NCBI GenBank assembly: GCA_023374045.1
Contig: CM041782.1
Coordinates: 183,290,925 to 183,354,924, forward strand
Source: Limonium bicolor
Taxonomy: Eukaryota > Streptophyta > Magnoliopsida > Caryophyllales > Plumbaginaceae
Direction of reading: 5' to 3'
Length of the DNA stretch: 64,000 nucleotides
The position numbers and the translations under genes were made by a program. The notes under the pieces were generated by a model. That model did not search any database. It saw nothing but the letters and a program-made list of their open reading frames with translations, and was not told the DNA's origin. Shown piece by piece: positions 1 to 10,489 of this stretch (the stretch's first letter is position 1; each line of letters opens with the position of its first letter).

Positions 1-301
1 ATGAATCAAATTCATTGAACAAATTAAGATGTAGTATTATATATTGGTCGATCAAAATAAAACAAGATATGTTAATTTCTTTGACCATCCATCAAACAAT
101 TAATTAAGATATGAATCTTCTGCTTTACTCATCAGAAATTAATTTATTTCAACTTTAACTAGCCATTTTAACTATAGTCAATTCTTACCCTCTCAGCATA
201 CATTGATACTACCTGCATTGCTTCCACTACTTTTTGTCAATTCTTTCTATTGTTTAATTACTACTCAGTATTTAGTTATATGAGGTTACCTGCATTGCTT
301 C

Positions 302-1206
302 CAGATTTTTCATGCGGACTTGCAGGGTGAACTGACACCAACAAGCAATCCTACTGTACAGGTAGTCATTATTGGGTCTTGGGCCCTCTTTATATATCGA
401 TAAAGTTACTCTTGAAACAATCTGAGTGTATAATTGGTTGCCATGCATTTTAAGTGATGAAACGACAAACAACTTTCTACAGTACGAGAGCTCTCTATCA
501 TGAGTGCAAAAAGCCATCCATCAGCCATGCGTTCATACCAGATCAGCTTCCCAAAGATTGTGTCCCTGCTAATTACATCTCATCCTTGCCAGAATTTCAA
601 GTTGAGCCTACTAGGTGAATGACCAATGTTAAATTAGTTGTCACCTAGAATTATGTACATGTATCTAGAACTTCCCTACATTTTTTCTGCTGGTTTCTTC
701 TTGTGTTCATTTATTATAATTGTTCTTGCCATAAATATATTGCAGACATGAGGTGAAAGTTTTATTTTGCAGGTGTGGTATCCATCCCAAGCTGCTAACA
801 CTTTTAAGCAGGAGGACTTTTTGCAGGTATAGATTTATGTAATTGTATTAAAGTCATTCATCTGATTTTTATCCTCATGGACAGGCTTGCGAAACTCTTG
901 TTTATTGCCATATTTTAGCCTTAGTTTTTGTGGTCAGTCAGCATTTTCTTGAACTCTCCTAATGTAGTGTAGTGACTCTGTTAAATCTTATGCTTACTTA
1001 ATGGACCTCCAGTTCCCATGTTGTGAATCTGTAAAAAAATTGTATAACGTCATTTTCTTTGTTCCTTGTGAAATAAAATATACTTCTGCTAGTTGGAGCT
1101 AGAGTTTGACTGTGAAATCTACCCTCTGGGACTTCTTCCAAATGTTGGTGTGGTCATTGCTATGTGCCAAAGAATGTTGTTTTCAGCATGCACAGAGACT
1201 CCTCTT
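302..1206 (+). pseudogene. RIC1-like gene remnant (four decayed exons)
   Basis: Four exon-like blocks match, in order, the C-terminal half of plant RIC1-type proteins (Rab GEF partner subunit at the Golgi). 302-361 reads IFHADLQGELTPTSNP and ends at a GT. 482-616 reads VRELSIMSAKSHPSAMR, then after a 1-base loss PDQLPKDCVPANYISS, and ends at a TGA where the family has Cys. 773-826 reads VWYPSQAANTFKQEDFLQ between AG and GT. 1093-1206 reads EFDCEIYPLGLLPNVGVV and on to FSACTETPL before GT. Block boundaries sit at splice-like AG/GT sites, so this came from genomic DNA, not a retrocopy. The frameshift, the nonsense codon and missing flanking exons argue it is dead. Family recognition is from memory; the exon order is the main support. 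Confidence 0.7.
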
Positions 1207-1784
1207 GTATGTCGATATGTAATCTTCTCGTCCTCTAAGCTTTGATGTTTTGTTATATCAAATTCATATTAACATGAAGTACACAAAAACTTCATATATT
1301 TCTGCAGTATTTGCCGGTGGCCTACTTCTTTATTGTTAAATAGATTAGCAAGTTTATAGTGCACTGTTTGGTTGATGTAAAGTAGTAAAAGAAATTTATT
1401 TTCTGACTATTATGATGCTGCCATTACTTAGTAATAGTTGTGCTTGCCTGCTCATATTGTCTCCTGATTGCAAACAGAAAACATTTGAAGACAGACACAT
1501 ATGTAGCACACACAATACTGCTTTAACTCAGTATAGTTGTGCTTACTTCTCATATGGAACCTTGCCCTGTAAAAGTATAGTAAAACTTTTGTTTAAATGC
1601 TTCCTTGTAGAATCAAATATAGTATGATCAAAGATACAGAGGCTTTATAACTCTCGACAAGGTAACTGACATTTTCTCTCTTAATTTAATGATGACGTTT
1701 AATTGGCTGTCTGATTTTCGTTTTAAATGTTGGGACTTAGTATTAGATATTATTTCACGAACTAGTTGGTGCTGTTTGTTGCAG
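1207..1784. other. Intron-like spacer between two gene remnants
   Basis: T-rich, intron-like sequence. No further RIC1 exon could be found here, although one would be expected next in the gene. The 71-codon open frame at 1412-1627 has no recognisable domain. Confidence 0.4.
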
Positions 1785-2060
1785 GGGGTTCTTGCTTTCA
1801 GACTTTATAAGTTGCACTTGGAGTTGCAGAGTGATTTACCGAGATTTCAAGACTTCTAATGTCCTGCTTGACTCTGTAAGTGCAAATACCAGGAAACAGT
1901 TTAGCAATATCTTCAGTTTCAATACCATTATCTAACATAATATACTTTGCTACAGCAATACAACGCAAAGCTTTCTGATTTTGGTTTGGCTAAGGACGGG
2001 CCTAAAAGTCATCTCATGGAAACTCATGGGTATGCAGCACCAGAATAACTAGCTACAGAT
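1785..2060 (+). pseudogene. Receptor-like cytoplasmic kinase fragment (RLCK VII-like)
   Basis: Two exon-like pieces of a plant Ser/Thr kinase. 1785-1875 follows an AG acceptor, ends at GTAAGT and contains VIYRDFKTSNVLLDS, the catalytic-loop block of RLCK VII (PBL-type) kinases. 1956-2060 follows TACAG and reads [19 protein letters not shown] then THGYAAPE, the DFG magnesium-binding motif and the activation-segment end. The APE is followed by a TAA stop where the family has Tyr, and the piece before YRDF is shifted out of frame, so it is a pseudogene. N-lobe and C-lobe are absent. It lies in the same orientation as the RIC1 remnant just upstream, although the two are unrelated genes. Confidence 0.7.
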
Positions 2061-2330
2061 AATAATCATTGTTTTCCTTTCATTGTAATTGTTGTTCCAT
2101 GGTGTATTGTCTTATCATTTGGTCAAGATTAATCAGACATATAGCACTTCATATAGCTCTTATGTTATGAGCAACCTAAACAAGGGTTTACAATACCTTA
2201 TAGTAGTCTGTAACAATGTGCAGTAGCAAATAAAGTTTTCTATTTCCATCAATTTTGCTGTTCCACGGTTTATTCAAATTACTATACTAAAGAAGGAGCT
2301 ATGGGAGCATAAAAGCCCTGTATGAAATTA
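2061..2330. other. No recognisable feature
   Basis: AT-rich sequence between the kinase fragment and the CACTA subterminal repeats. I see no gene or repeat in it. Confidence 0.4.
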
Positions 2331-2971
2331 GTAATTTTTTTTAAAAAATAAAAGATCAAGGGGGGGCAACTTTTCAATTGCCTCGTTTGTGTAACAGCAA
2401 TGGAGGCAAGAAAGGCAGGTTGCCTCTGTTGTTTAATCTCTACACAAAGCAATGGAGGCAAGATAAAAGTTTTGCCTCGTTTGTTGGAAAACAATGGAGG
2501 CGAGTTTCAAGACTTGCCTCGGTTGTTAAACATCAATGGAAGCGAGTAGAATAGGTTGCCTCCGTTGTTTATTCTCTACATAGAGCAAAAGAGGTAAGGT
2601 TTAGCCCTTGCCTCGTTTGTAGTATACCAACAGAGGCGAGTAAAACTTGTCGCCTCGCTTGCCTATGGTAGATGGCACTCCTCACACAGCTCAACAGAGG
2701 CGAGATAAACTAGTTGCCTATGTAGATTAGAGCAACAGAGGTGAGTTTGCGCTTGCCTCAGTTGTTGAAGATCATTGGAGGCGAGCTTCGTTGCCTCCAT
2801 AGGTTAAATCAACAAAGGCAAACCTTTTAGTTGCCTCTATAACCAAATGGGGCGACCCTTCAAAGGCAACCTAGAGGCACCTATTTTGTTGCCTCTAAAT
2901 ACCTACATAGGTGATTTTTTGGTTTACAGAGGCAATAAAAGTTACCTCCGTACATCTTATATGTTGTAGTG
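2331..2971. mobile_element. CACTA (En/Spm-type) transposon end with subterminal repeat array
   Basis: The segment ends on the plus strand with ...TATGTTGTAGTG, the reverse complement of a CACTACAACATA terminal inverted repeat. Inward of it, for about 600 bp, lie more than a dozen short motifs in both orientations (GGAGGCAAG or GGAGGCGAG against TTGCCTC), spaced about 30-60 bp. This is the subterminal repeat region to which CACTA transposases bind. Only this one terminus is visible: no matching CACTAC end occurs to the left in the window, so the element is truncated or its other end lies outside. Confidence 0.75.
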
Positions 2972-3429
2972 TCATTCATATATACCAGCATCCAGTCGAG
3001 GTTCTTAAACAAAAATAACAGTTCAATTTAGCATTCAAATAGTATGAAATAGTGAATCATCTAGATTTCGTGACGGACACAGAATTTCCGTCACCGACGG
3101 AATCAATCTCAACCATTCAATTACGTTAATCTCTCCCACTTACTTTACACTTTTCTACTGAGACCCGGTTGCTATTGTGTGTGACGCGCGTTCATGTTAG
3201 CTTTGATAGTTCCCAAAAAATAGGACAAGGAAATATGTGAGCAGACGCTTGCACTACATTGCTTTCTTTTTCTTTTTTCTAATTTTTTGTTTTAGTAATT
3301 AATATAATTGTAAAACTATTTATGTGGTCAAATTATATAATTTTATGTATTAACTTTCTTCTTGTAAAAATAAAAATTAATTGGTTAATAAAAAATTCAA
3401 AAAACTATTTCAACCATTTATCAAAAGAG
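2972..3429. other. AT-rich spacer with a short inverted repeat
   Basis: No gene seen. An 8-bp stem inverted repeat (GTGACGGA...TCCGTCAC) lies at 3070-3094. Confidence 0.4.
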
Positions 3430-5002
3430 GTGGGGCTATAGGTACGAATCATTGTGTATAAAAATATTTTATTCTTATCATTATCATATTATAGAGCTTG
3501 ATTGATTGATAAACATGCAAACTATAAATGTTGAAAACAATAAACTGAGTTGTTGGAGTCAATTTTACATATTCATTTAACCTCGATTTTTATGTATCCG
3601 CGATAATTTATAAACGTTTCCACAAGATGGTTAGAAGCATTTACACAACCTTCTATAATCGGTTCCAACACTATTATAAAAAAAAGATGACACTAACTGT
3701 TATATATCTTTCTTTTGGCCATTCTTATCGAATCATTGTGTATAAGAATATTTTCTTAAATTGATCAATTTACATAAATTTGACTTATTGATAAACGTGA
3801 AGGCTATAAATGTTTGGAAACGTTTAACTGAGTTGTTGGATTTGATTTTACATATTCGTTAACTTTGGTTTTTACGTATCCACGATAATTTATAAACGTT
3901 TCCACTGGTGATTAGAAACATGTACACAACCTTCTATAATCGTTTCCATCACTATAATGAAAAAGATAATACTAACTGTTATATATCGTTTTTTTTTTGC
4001 CATTCCTATCTTACCATTGTGTATAAAATATTTTCTTACCAATTTTCAGTTTACAAAGCTTGGCTAATTGAGAAACCTGAAGGATGTAAACGTTTAGAAA
4101 CGATAAACTGAGTTGTTAGATTCGATTTTACATATTCGTTAACCTTGGTTTTGACGTAATCATGATAATTTATAAAAATGTACACAACCTTCTATAATCG
4201 TTTCCATCACTATTTTTTTACATTACACTAACTGTTATATTTCTTTTCCTTTGACCGTTCTTATCTAATCATAGTATATAAGAATATTTTCTTAGCATTT
4301 CAGTTTACAAAGCTTGACTGGTTGATAAACCTCAAGAGTATATATGTTTTGGAAATGATAAACTGAATTGTTGGATTCAATTTTACGTATTCGTTAACAT
4401 TGGTTTATACGTATACTCGATAACACATAAATGTTTCCACTGATGATTAGAAACATGTACATCGTCTTATATAATCGTTTCCATCACTATTATAGAAAAG
4501 ACCACACTAACTGTTATATCTTATTCTTTAACCATTCTTATCGAATTATGGTGTGTAAAATAATTTCTTTGCATTTATCAGTTTACAGAGTTTGGCTGAT
4601 TGATAAACTTGAAGGCTATAAATGTTTGGAAACGATAAACTGAGTTTTTACAGCCGATTTTACGTATTCATTAATGATTTTTACGTATCCACGATAACTT
4701 ATAAACGTTTCCACAAATGATTAGAAACATGTACACAATCTTCTATAATCGTTTCCATCACAATTTTAAGAACGATGACACTAAATATATATCTTTCTCT
4801 TGGCCACTCTCATCGAATCATTATGTATAAGAATATTTTCTAGCATTTATCAGTTTACATAGTTTGACTGATTGATAAACCTTAAAGCTATAAACGTTTG
4901 AAAATGATAAACTTGGTTGTTGGAGCTAATTTTACATATCATTAACCATGGTTTTTATGTTTACATGAAAATTTTACGTATTCATTAATCATGGTAACTT
5001 TC
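3430..5002. repeat. Tandem array of about 275-bp units (about 5.6 copies)
   Basis: A landmark CGATAATTTATAAACG (or a variant) recurs at 3601, 3883, 4163, 4418 and 4692, so periods are 282, 280, 255 and 274 bp. Each unit also contains versions of GTTTCCA...GATTAGAAACATG, ACACAACCTTCTATAATCG and AAACTGAGTTGTTGGA. Copies are diverged by substitutions and small indels. The short open frames at 3908 and 4431 are the same frame of two units and are not genes. The array is cut at 5002 by the Athila-like element and does not resume on the other side of it. Confidence 0.85.
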
Positions 5003-6613
5003 TGCAAACAGGTAAATTGATCTACTAAAAACTAAACGAATTAATCTAGAAAATAATAAATCAATAAGTCTGTCGGGTTGCAAAAATCCCGGTCACTACA
5101 GTATAGAAAGTTAAGCAACCAAGTATCGAACCGTGGGACTTGAATACATAAGCCTAAGTCCTATCCTAAATCCTAAGAAAACTGGAAATTCAGGGGGTTG
5201 TGAATTGTTTTTGAGACTGAATCGAATAAATGCAAATCAGAGTTGAAATAAGCAATCGGTAGAAATGAACGATGAGTTTGATAATATGAGTGGAACTCCG
5301 GGTTCGGGTTGTTCTTTTCTGGTTGAATATAGTAACTCCTACAATTTAATTATGAGAAACGGAAAGACCAATTCTTTCTATCTCTTCAATGCTAAATCCT
5401 AGTTCATTGAAGAGCTCACCTATCAGAACGTGTCAACTCTAATCTAGCAGTTGGCAAAACACATATAGGTGGAATAAGCACAAAGAATTGTTAGCGTTTG
5501 TAGGAAAGATTATCTATCCGACTAATCCTTCCCCAAATTCCCAGGTTAATTCGAACTCCCTATTAATCACCTTGTCTGATCTTAATAGGTTTCGCAGAAC
5601 AACTCTATAACTCGCGAAATTAATAGAGAAGAAAATTGATAATCATTAACCTGAAAACAATCCATTACAGCCTCATAATCAAATTGCAGAATCTTTAACT
5701 ACATTGAATCCATCTTGAACAAACCCTACCCCAGAGTTAAATCCCTACTAGCCAGACATTGCAAAGAAACAGATAAATACAATCAACATAGAAATCATCT
5801 AAAGGAAGAAAAACCCTTCTGTTGAATGACTATCCAGAATCGATGGATGCAGGTGTAAGGTTGAAAATGATGGCCTCACTCCCTTCTGACGATGCTCCTC
5901 CAGAACGATGATGATAAGCTTGATGAATGTAAGTGAAGGTGAACTGATGCAATTGGCGTGGATGAGTGGAGAGAACCTCGTTAATCAGCGTGAGAGTGTG
6001 TGTTGTAATGATCGATGACGAATGAATACCCTCTCCCTCTGATTAGGTCATTTAAATAGACTTCCCTCTCTCTTTTTCCCTTCAAAACGCCGAGTTTATA
6101 CTGAAATTATCGTGTCGTCCGAACATTGGTCCGACCTTCAATGTTCGGACACAATGCTTTGAGCGCTTCAATCCCAAAATTCTCGACTTGTGTCCGAACT
6201 TGGATGTTCGGACACAAGTTCGGACATGCTCCGTACATCAGACCTCCGGCTTTTCTTAACCATGTCCGAACTTCGATGTTCGGACTGAAGTTCGGACATT
6301 CCATCAGGCGCAGCACACGAACTCTCGACTTGCGTCCGAACTTGGAAGTTCGGACACAAGCTCGGACATTCCTTCAAAACCCTCTAAATTCATCGTTCGG
6401 ACTCCAATTTGACCCCCGTTTGTTGCACCATCTCCCTTGTGAGTTAATCTACTGTTTCCTTGGCTTTTCTCTGCATTTAGTCATAGAAAAAGGTATCAAG
6501 CCTTACCAAACAACAAACCAAAGGAAAACGGAAGATAAGTGTGGAATATTATCGATGTACGTATAAAAATTAGGCATTAAAGATCACTAAAACCATTCTT
6601 TACACACTCATCA
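5003..6613 (-). repeat. 3' LTR of the Athila-like element
   Basis: Begins TGCAAACAGG and ends TCATCA on the plus strand. The right copy at 14217-15827 is the same length and differs by scattered substitutions and small indels. The inner edge adjoins the polypurine tract. Confidence 0.85.
6113..6372. repeat. Palindrome array in the Athila 3' LTR
   Basis: Three to four units built from GTCCGAACTT, GTTCGGAC and AAGTTCGGACAT arms separated by short unique spacers. The array lies 240-500 nt from the sense start of the LTR and is repeated at 15325-15586 in the other LTR. It is read through by a 146-codon frame in both LTRs, which is a by-product of the repeats. Confidence 0.85.
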
Positions 6614-6653
6614 AACCTCCTCACACTTAACCTTTGCTTGTCCTCAAGCAAAG
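6614..6653 (-). promoter_or_regulatory. Polypurine tract and adjoining hairpin of the Athila-like element
   Basis: In sense the sequence reads TTAAGTGTGAGGAGGTT directly before the LTR start TGATGAGTG. Immediately upstream is a hairpin, CTTTGCTTG...CAAGCAAA with an AGGA loop (6633-6653). This hairpin-plus-purine arrangement before the 3' LTR is familiar from Athila/Tat elements. Confidence 0.75.
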
Positions 6654-8021
6654 CAGGAGTAAAATGTCTCAGAATGCCTCAGGGCCAAACCTTGAGATTG
6701 CACAAAATAAGGAGTTTAAGACACAATAATCACCCAGGAATCGATATGCTCTTAACTGCATGTCTCTTAAACAACGAAGCACACTTTTAAAAACAAAAGA
6801 ATATGAAGAAGCCAAATCATGAAGTCAAAACATAGAATAACTCAGAACCTTCCAACCTTTTCTCTTCTCAAACCCGTGGATGACAAGGGGTGTGAAGTTC
6901 TGCCATATTCCGCAGAACCTTTCAACACCACGCACTCATGATCTAATTTAAGGAATTGCCATAAACATAAGACTTAAAAGAACTTCCTCGTTTTTTTTTC
7001 TTTTGCATACATATAATTTTCCGCGCAAATAATTCATCCCCCAGACTTTTCTCTCCATCCTTGTAACGGTATTGGGTCTTTTATCCCAGATCAGACGACC
7101 TTAGGTAAATGGGTGATGAAGCACCCCTAGGACTTAATAACCGGATGGAAGAGGCATGTTTTTGGTTCAGAAAATAACTTAGATCAGAGGAGTACCTTGC
7201 CTTTATCCTTCATTCCAGACATTCTCATCATTCCCAAGGTTCCAAGTTAAACCAGTTCTAACTTCACAACTAACTTGTTCACAGACATTTAACAGAATTC
7301 AGCCATTTGAAAATATGATATGAGAGCACACAACTTTGAGCAAACCAACTCTAAAGGTCAGTACCGGACTCAACTCCACAACTAAAGATCCACCCAAGTA
7401 TTCAACACTAAGAAGCACTCTATGGGAATTACCCCCACATAGCCCAAAACCAAACAAAAAATTAGTGCGGGAATAAATGACTGACACATTCAGAAAGATC
7501 TCCCCCTTCCTCACACTTAATGAGGAGCAATGTCCGCATTGTTCAGAAATTTATCACAAGAAGGAGATCTGGCTAAATGTGTCACACTTACAAGGGGAAA
7601 TGAACAGGGACATAGGTATACACGTTAAAGCAGGGGCCGAACATTAACCAAAAAGGAAAAGAAACTGAAACACTCCCCTGATTTCTTTTGTGATGCTTTG
7701 AGGAAGAGGTTCTTCCTCACACTTAGTGTCCTGGTAGGGGAGAAGGTTTCCTCACACTTGCTTCCAAGCTAGTGTCCGGCATGGAGTAAGCACGATAAAG
7801 TATACTTGCACACATTCAGCAAACAACACAGAAAAGTATGCTAGAGCATCGCATTAGAGACATCAGTATTCAGAGTTAAAGATGAGAACAAACTAAAATC
7901 AAAATTAATTAGAAATACAACCCAATCGAAATAAAGTAAATAGTCTAACACAACTGAAAGTAATCCCAAAGAGAAGTCCAGATAAGGCTTCTAAACAGAG
8001 TAGCACCAAACAACAACATAG
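6654..8021 (-). other. 3' untranslated region of the Athila-like element
   Basis: About 1.4 kb without coding sequence between the env-like stop and the PPT. Extra AAGTGTGAGGA motifs lie at 7504-7520, 7712-7725 and 7748-7760; two are next to inverted repeats (for example GAGCAATG...CATTGTTC at 7525-7544). The region is repeated to the right of the 5' LTR at 15828-17265. Confidence 0.7.
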
Positions 8022-9167
8022 TCACTGTGGAGGCGGGTAGTATGCCTGCCACTGCTGAAACTGCGCGAGCAGAGCCTCATAGCCCTCCTGAGAGCGGCGC
8101 GCCTGCTGCTGAAGAGCCTCGATCTCCGCCTGATAGCGACAATCCAGCTCTTCAAACTCATAGCGAGTGACATACTCGCTCCCAGGGGCTGGCAGTGCAA
8201 GATATGCCTCATGCTCATCAGGTGTAGCAGTAGGGGCGGGCTCTGATGGACCCTCACCCGCCTCTAGCTGGCGCTTCTATGGTCGCGCGGCAGCCTTCTT
8301 CCTCTACTGGCCCTCGCTGAACTCAAACCACATCTTCTTCATGGCGCCCGCATCAATAGGAGCCCGCGCAGCATGCAGCCCCACAGTAGGAATGGTAACC
8401 CTCTGCCTCCTGAGTATGCTGCAGATCATGACCGGGAAGCCCAGCTTGTGTTTGTCTTTGTGCTCCATGATGTACTGCATGTGCAAGAAGATCACCCATA
8501 GCAAGTAAGTGATCTGTGCAGCCTCAGCAAACGCCGGGTTCAGCACTGTCTGAAGAAGTAGGAAGTCAGTATGGTTCAGGTCCGAGCTCTGACGTGGTAC
8601 AACGTTCGCAGCCAGTAGTGCGAGCAGGACTCTCTCCTCAGGGCTCTGAAGCGAATCAGCAGGGACGACCTGCTTGGATGGGTCATCCCCTCTGCGTCGT
8701 CGTGGTCCCTGAACCATGAGGGGGGTATAGTGTTGGATAGCTGCCGTCTTGAAGTCGTTGGGGTTGAGATGCTCAGGGCGGTCTGGGGCAGGATAAGGAA
8801 TGTCCAAATAGCGAGCAATCTCCATCGTGGAGACTTCCACTCTATCTCCGTCTACTATGGATTTGATCTGGCCGTCCTGGAAGATGGCATTTGCATAGAA
8901 CATGCGCACGGCTTGTTCAGAGTACTGGCCTCCCATATCTAAAATCTTGCCCCAGCCCAATGGGTCCAATAAAGCCCGCAGTCCCAGCTGCTGCTCCAGT
9001 TCCCGCACCACACAGCGCTCAGCAATTATATCGACCTCCTTCTCAAACCACTCTTTGGCTGCCTCGTTTCTAAATTCTGGTTCCAGAGCTCGACGCCGTG
9101 AACTGGTGCTAGCTCCCGCTGCCCTCTTTCCACGGCCGGTAAATCTGCTCAACATCTGCTCATACAA
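8022..9167 (-). pseudogene. Athila env-like / ORF3 protein, interrupted by two stops
   Basis: A 382-codon frame from ATG at 9167 to TGA at 8022-8024. It is broken by in-frame TAG codons at 8304-8306 and 8277-8279. Residues 1-287 are continuous: a charged, basic N-terminus, then a globular part with FRNEAAKEWFEKEVD and LLWVIFLHMQYIMEHK. The distal part is acidic and Gln-rich and ends YYPPPQ. Its position between pol and the 3' LTR and its style match the env-like third gene of Athila elements, whose function is uncertain. I see no convincing signal peptide or transmembrane anchor, so an envelope role is unsupported here. The last 12 codons also exist at 17230-17265. Confidence 0.65.
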
Positions 9168-10489
9168 GGGTAAGCAATGTCAAATAAAGGAAAGCAAGGA
9201 TATAGTTCTAAGTGTGCACATAATTTCCCAAAATCCGACAGAGTGTCCCCTAAAAATTCATCAATCTCCACAACACGGTTCAATCAATCTTCTAATTTCA
9301 GTACATTTAGCATCAACAGGCAATGACCAGAAGAGACTTAATCGATATAAACAATTTCCTGTAATAAGGTGTTCTGGCAGTATCAACAAAGCAATACCAA
9401 CCAAGTCTCGGTCAGTTATGTACGCACAAATCCAACCGCAATCTCAAAACCAAATTCAATTGCTCATTTCTAACACAAAGATGCAGTTCTAATCACTTCT
9501 AACAATAGTGTGCAGCACAGCAGATAATCAGTATCAATTAAGCAAATTAAGCTCAGTAAACTGTAAATTGAGTTGCAGATTCTCGACCACCAACTTCCAT
9601 AAATTTGAACTTGTCAAAACTACCTAAAATGGAGTAGGTAAGGTCAAGAGAATACCTTGCTGTGGCTGAATAACGTTTGGAAGTAACTAAAACAGCCAAA
9701 TCGACCAAAACCGATTCAGAAAAATCCCAAAATCTGAAATCGCGCAGGTTAGGGTTCGAACGTTTCTGCTCGAAATCGATCAGATTATAATGCTGTTTTG
9801 GTTGATTTCTTGTGCTAGGAGGGTAGGGAATTCAAAAACAAAGAGATTGATGGTAAGAGTGTGGAATTTGGTGGAGATTTGAGTGAGTTGGGTGAGATTT
9901 GAGAAGAAGAGAATGGAGGGCGCCGCGGCTGTCGAGAGGTTGAAGAAAGGGTTAGGGAATTTTTTTTTTTTCGTCGCGCCCTCTTTTAGTTCAGAATTTT
10001 CGGGCTGTCCGAACTTCAATGTTCGGATAGAAGTTCGGACATACATACCTGGGCTGCGCTTCATGTTGTGTCCGAACTTCGATGCTCAGACCGAAGTTCG
10101 GACATCTCGTATTTCCGCTTCGCCAGACTCTCGTGTTGAGTCCGAACTTCGATGTCCGGACTGAAGTTCGGACATAGCGTTTTGCACAGCCCTCAGACTC
10201 TCGAACTGAGTCCGAACTTCGATCTTCGGACCGAAGTTCGGACATATTGTTTTGCGCAGGTATCTTACTCTCGAACTGGGTCCGAACTTCAATCTTCGGA
10301 CTGAAGTTCGGACATCACCAAAAATGCACCACTTGATTCTTTTTGAGCTCCAACCACTGCAACAACAACATTACCCTAAAACAAAACTATAAACAACATA
10401 AAAGACAGAATAACAATACCGAAAACACTGGGTTGCCTCCCAGTTAGCTGCTCTTCTTTAATGTCTTTAGCTAGACAATTTCCGCTTGA
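9168..10489. other. Spacer between pol and the env-like gene
   Basis: About 1.3 kb without a recognisable gene. It holds the 10007-10316 palindrome array and, at about 10430, a block (CTGGGTTGCCTCCCAG) that is also found in the second Athila-like element at about 44850. Confidence 0.6.
10007..10316. repeat. Five-unit palindrome array, 63-70-bp period
   Basis: GTCCGAACTT starts units at 10007, 10070, 10140, 10210 and 10280, so spacings are 63, 70, 70 and 70 bp. Each unit is GTCCGAACTTC, then a diverged centre with TTCGGAC or TCCGGAC, then GAAGTTCGGACAT. Between units lie variable sequences ending in CTCTCG. The same architecture occurs in this element's LTRs. Confidence 0.9.

Noticed and set aside
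4998..5002. CTTTC/TTTTC as a possible target duplication of the Athila-like element (right side near 17266)
   Set aside because: One mismatch, and the right side is not an LTR edge but a truncated 3' UTR, so the resemblance is fortuitous.
6126..6566. A 146-codon frame present identically in both Athila LTRs (also 15338-15778)
   Set aside because: It reads through the palindrome array; the protein is a repeat by-product (CVRTWMFGHKFGH-type) and is conserved only because LTRs are copies.
8902..9492. A 196-codon plus-strand frame
   Set aside because: Antisense shadow of the env-like gene, with low-complexity extension.
10007..10316. Regularly spaced palindromic repeats resembling a CRISPR array
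   Set aside because: Plant nuclear context. The repeats vary between units, the spacers are themselves similar, there are no cas genes, and the same structures lie inside LTRs.
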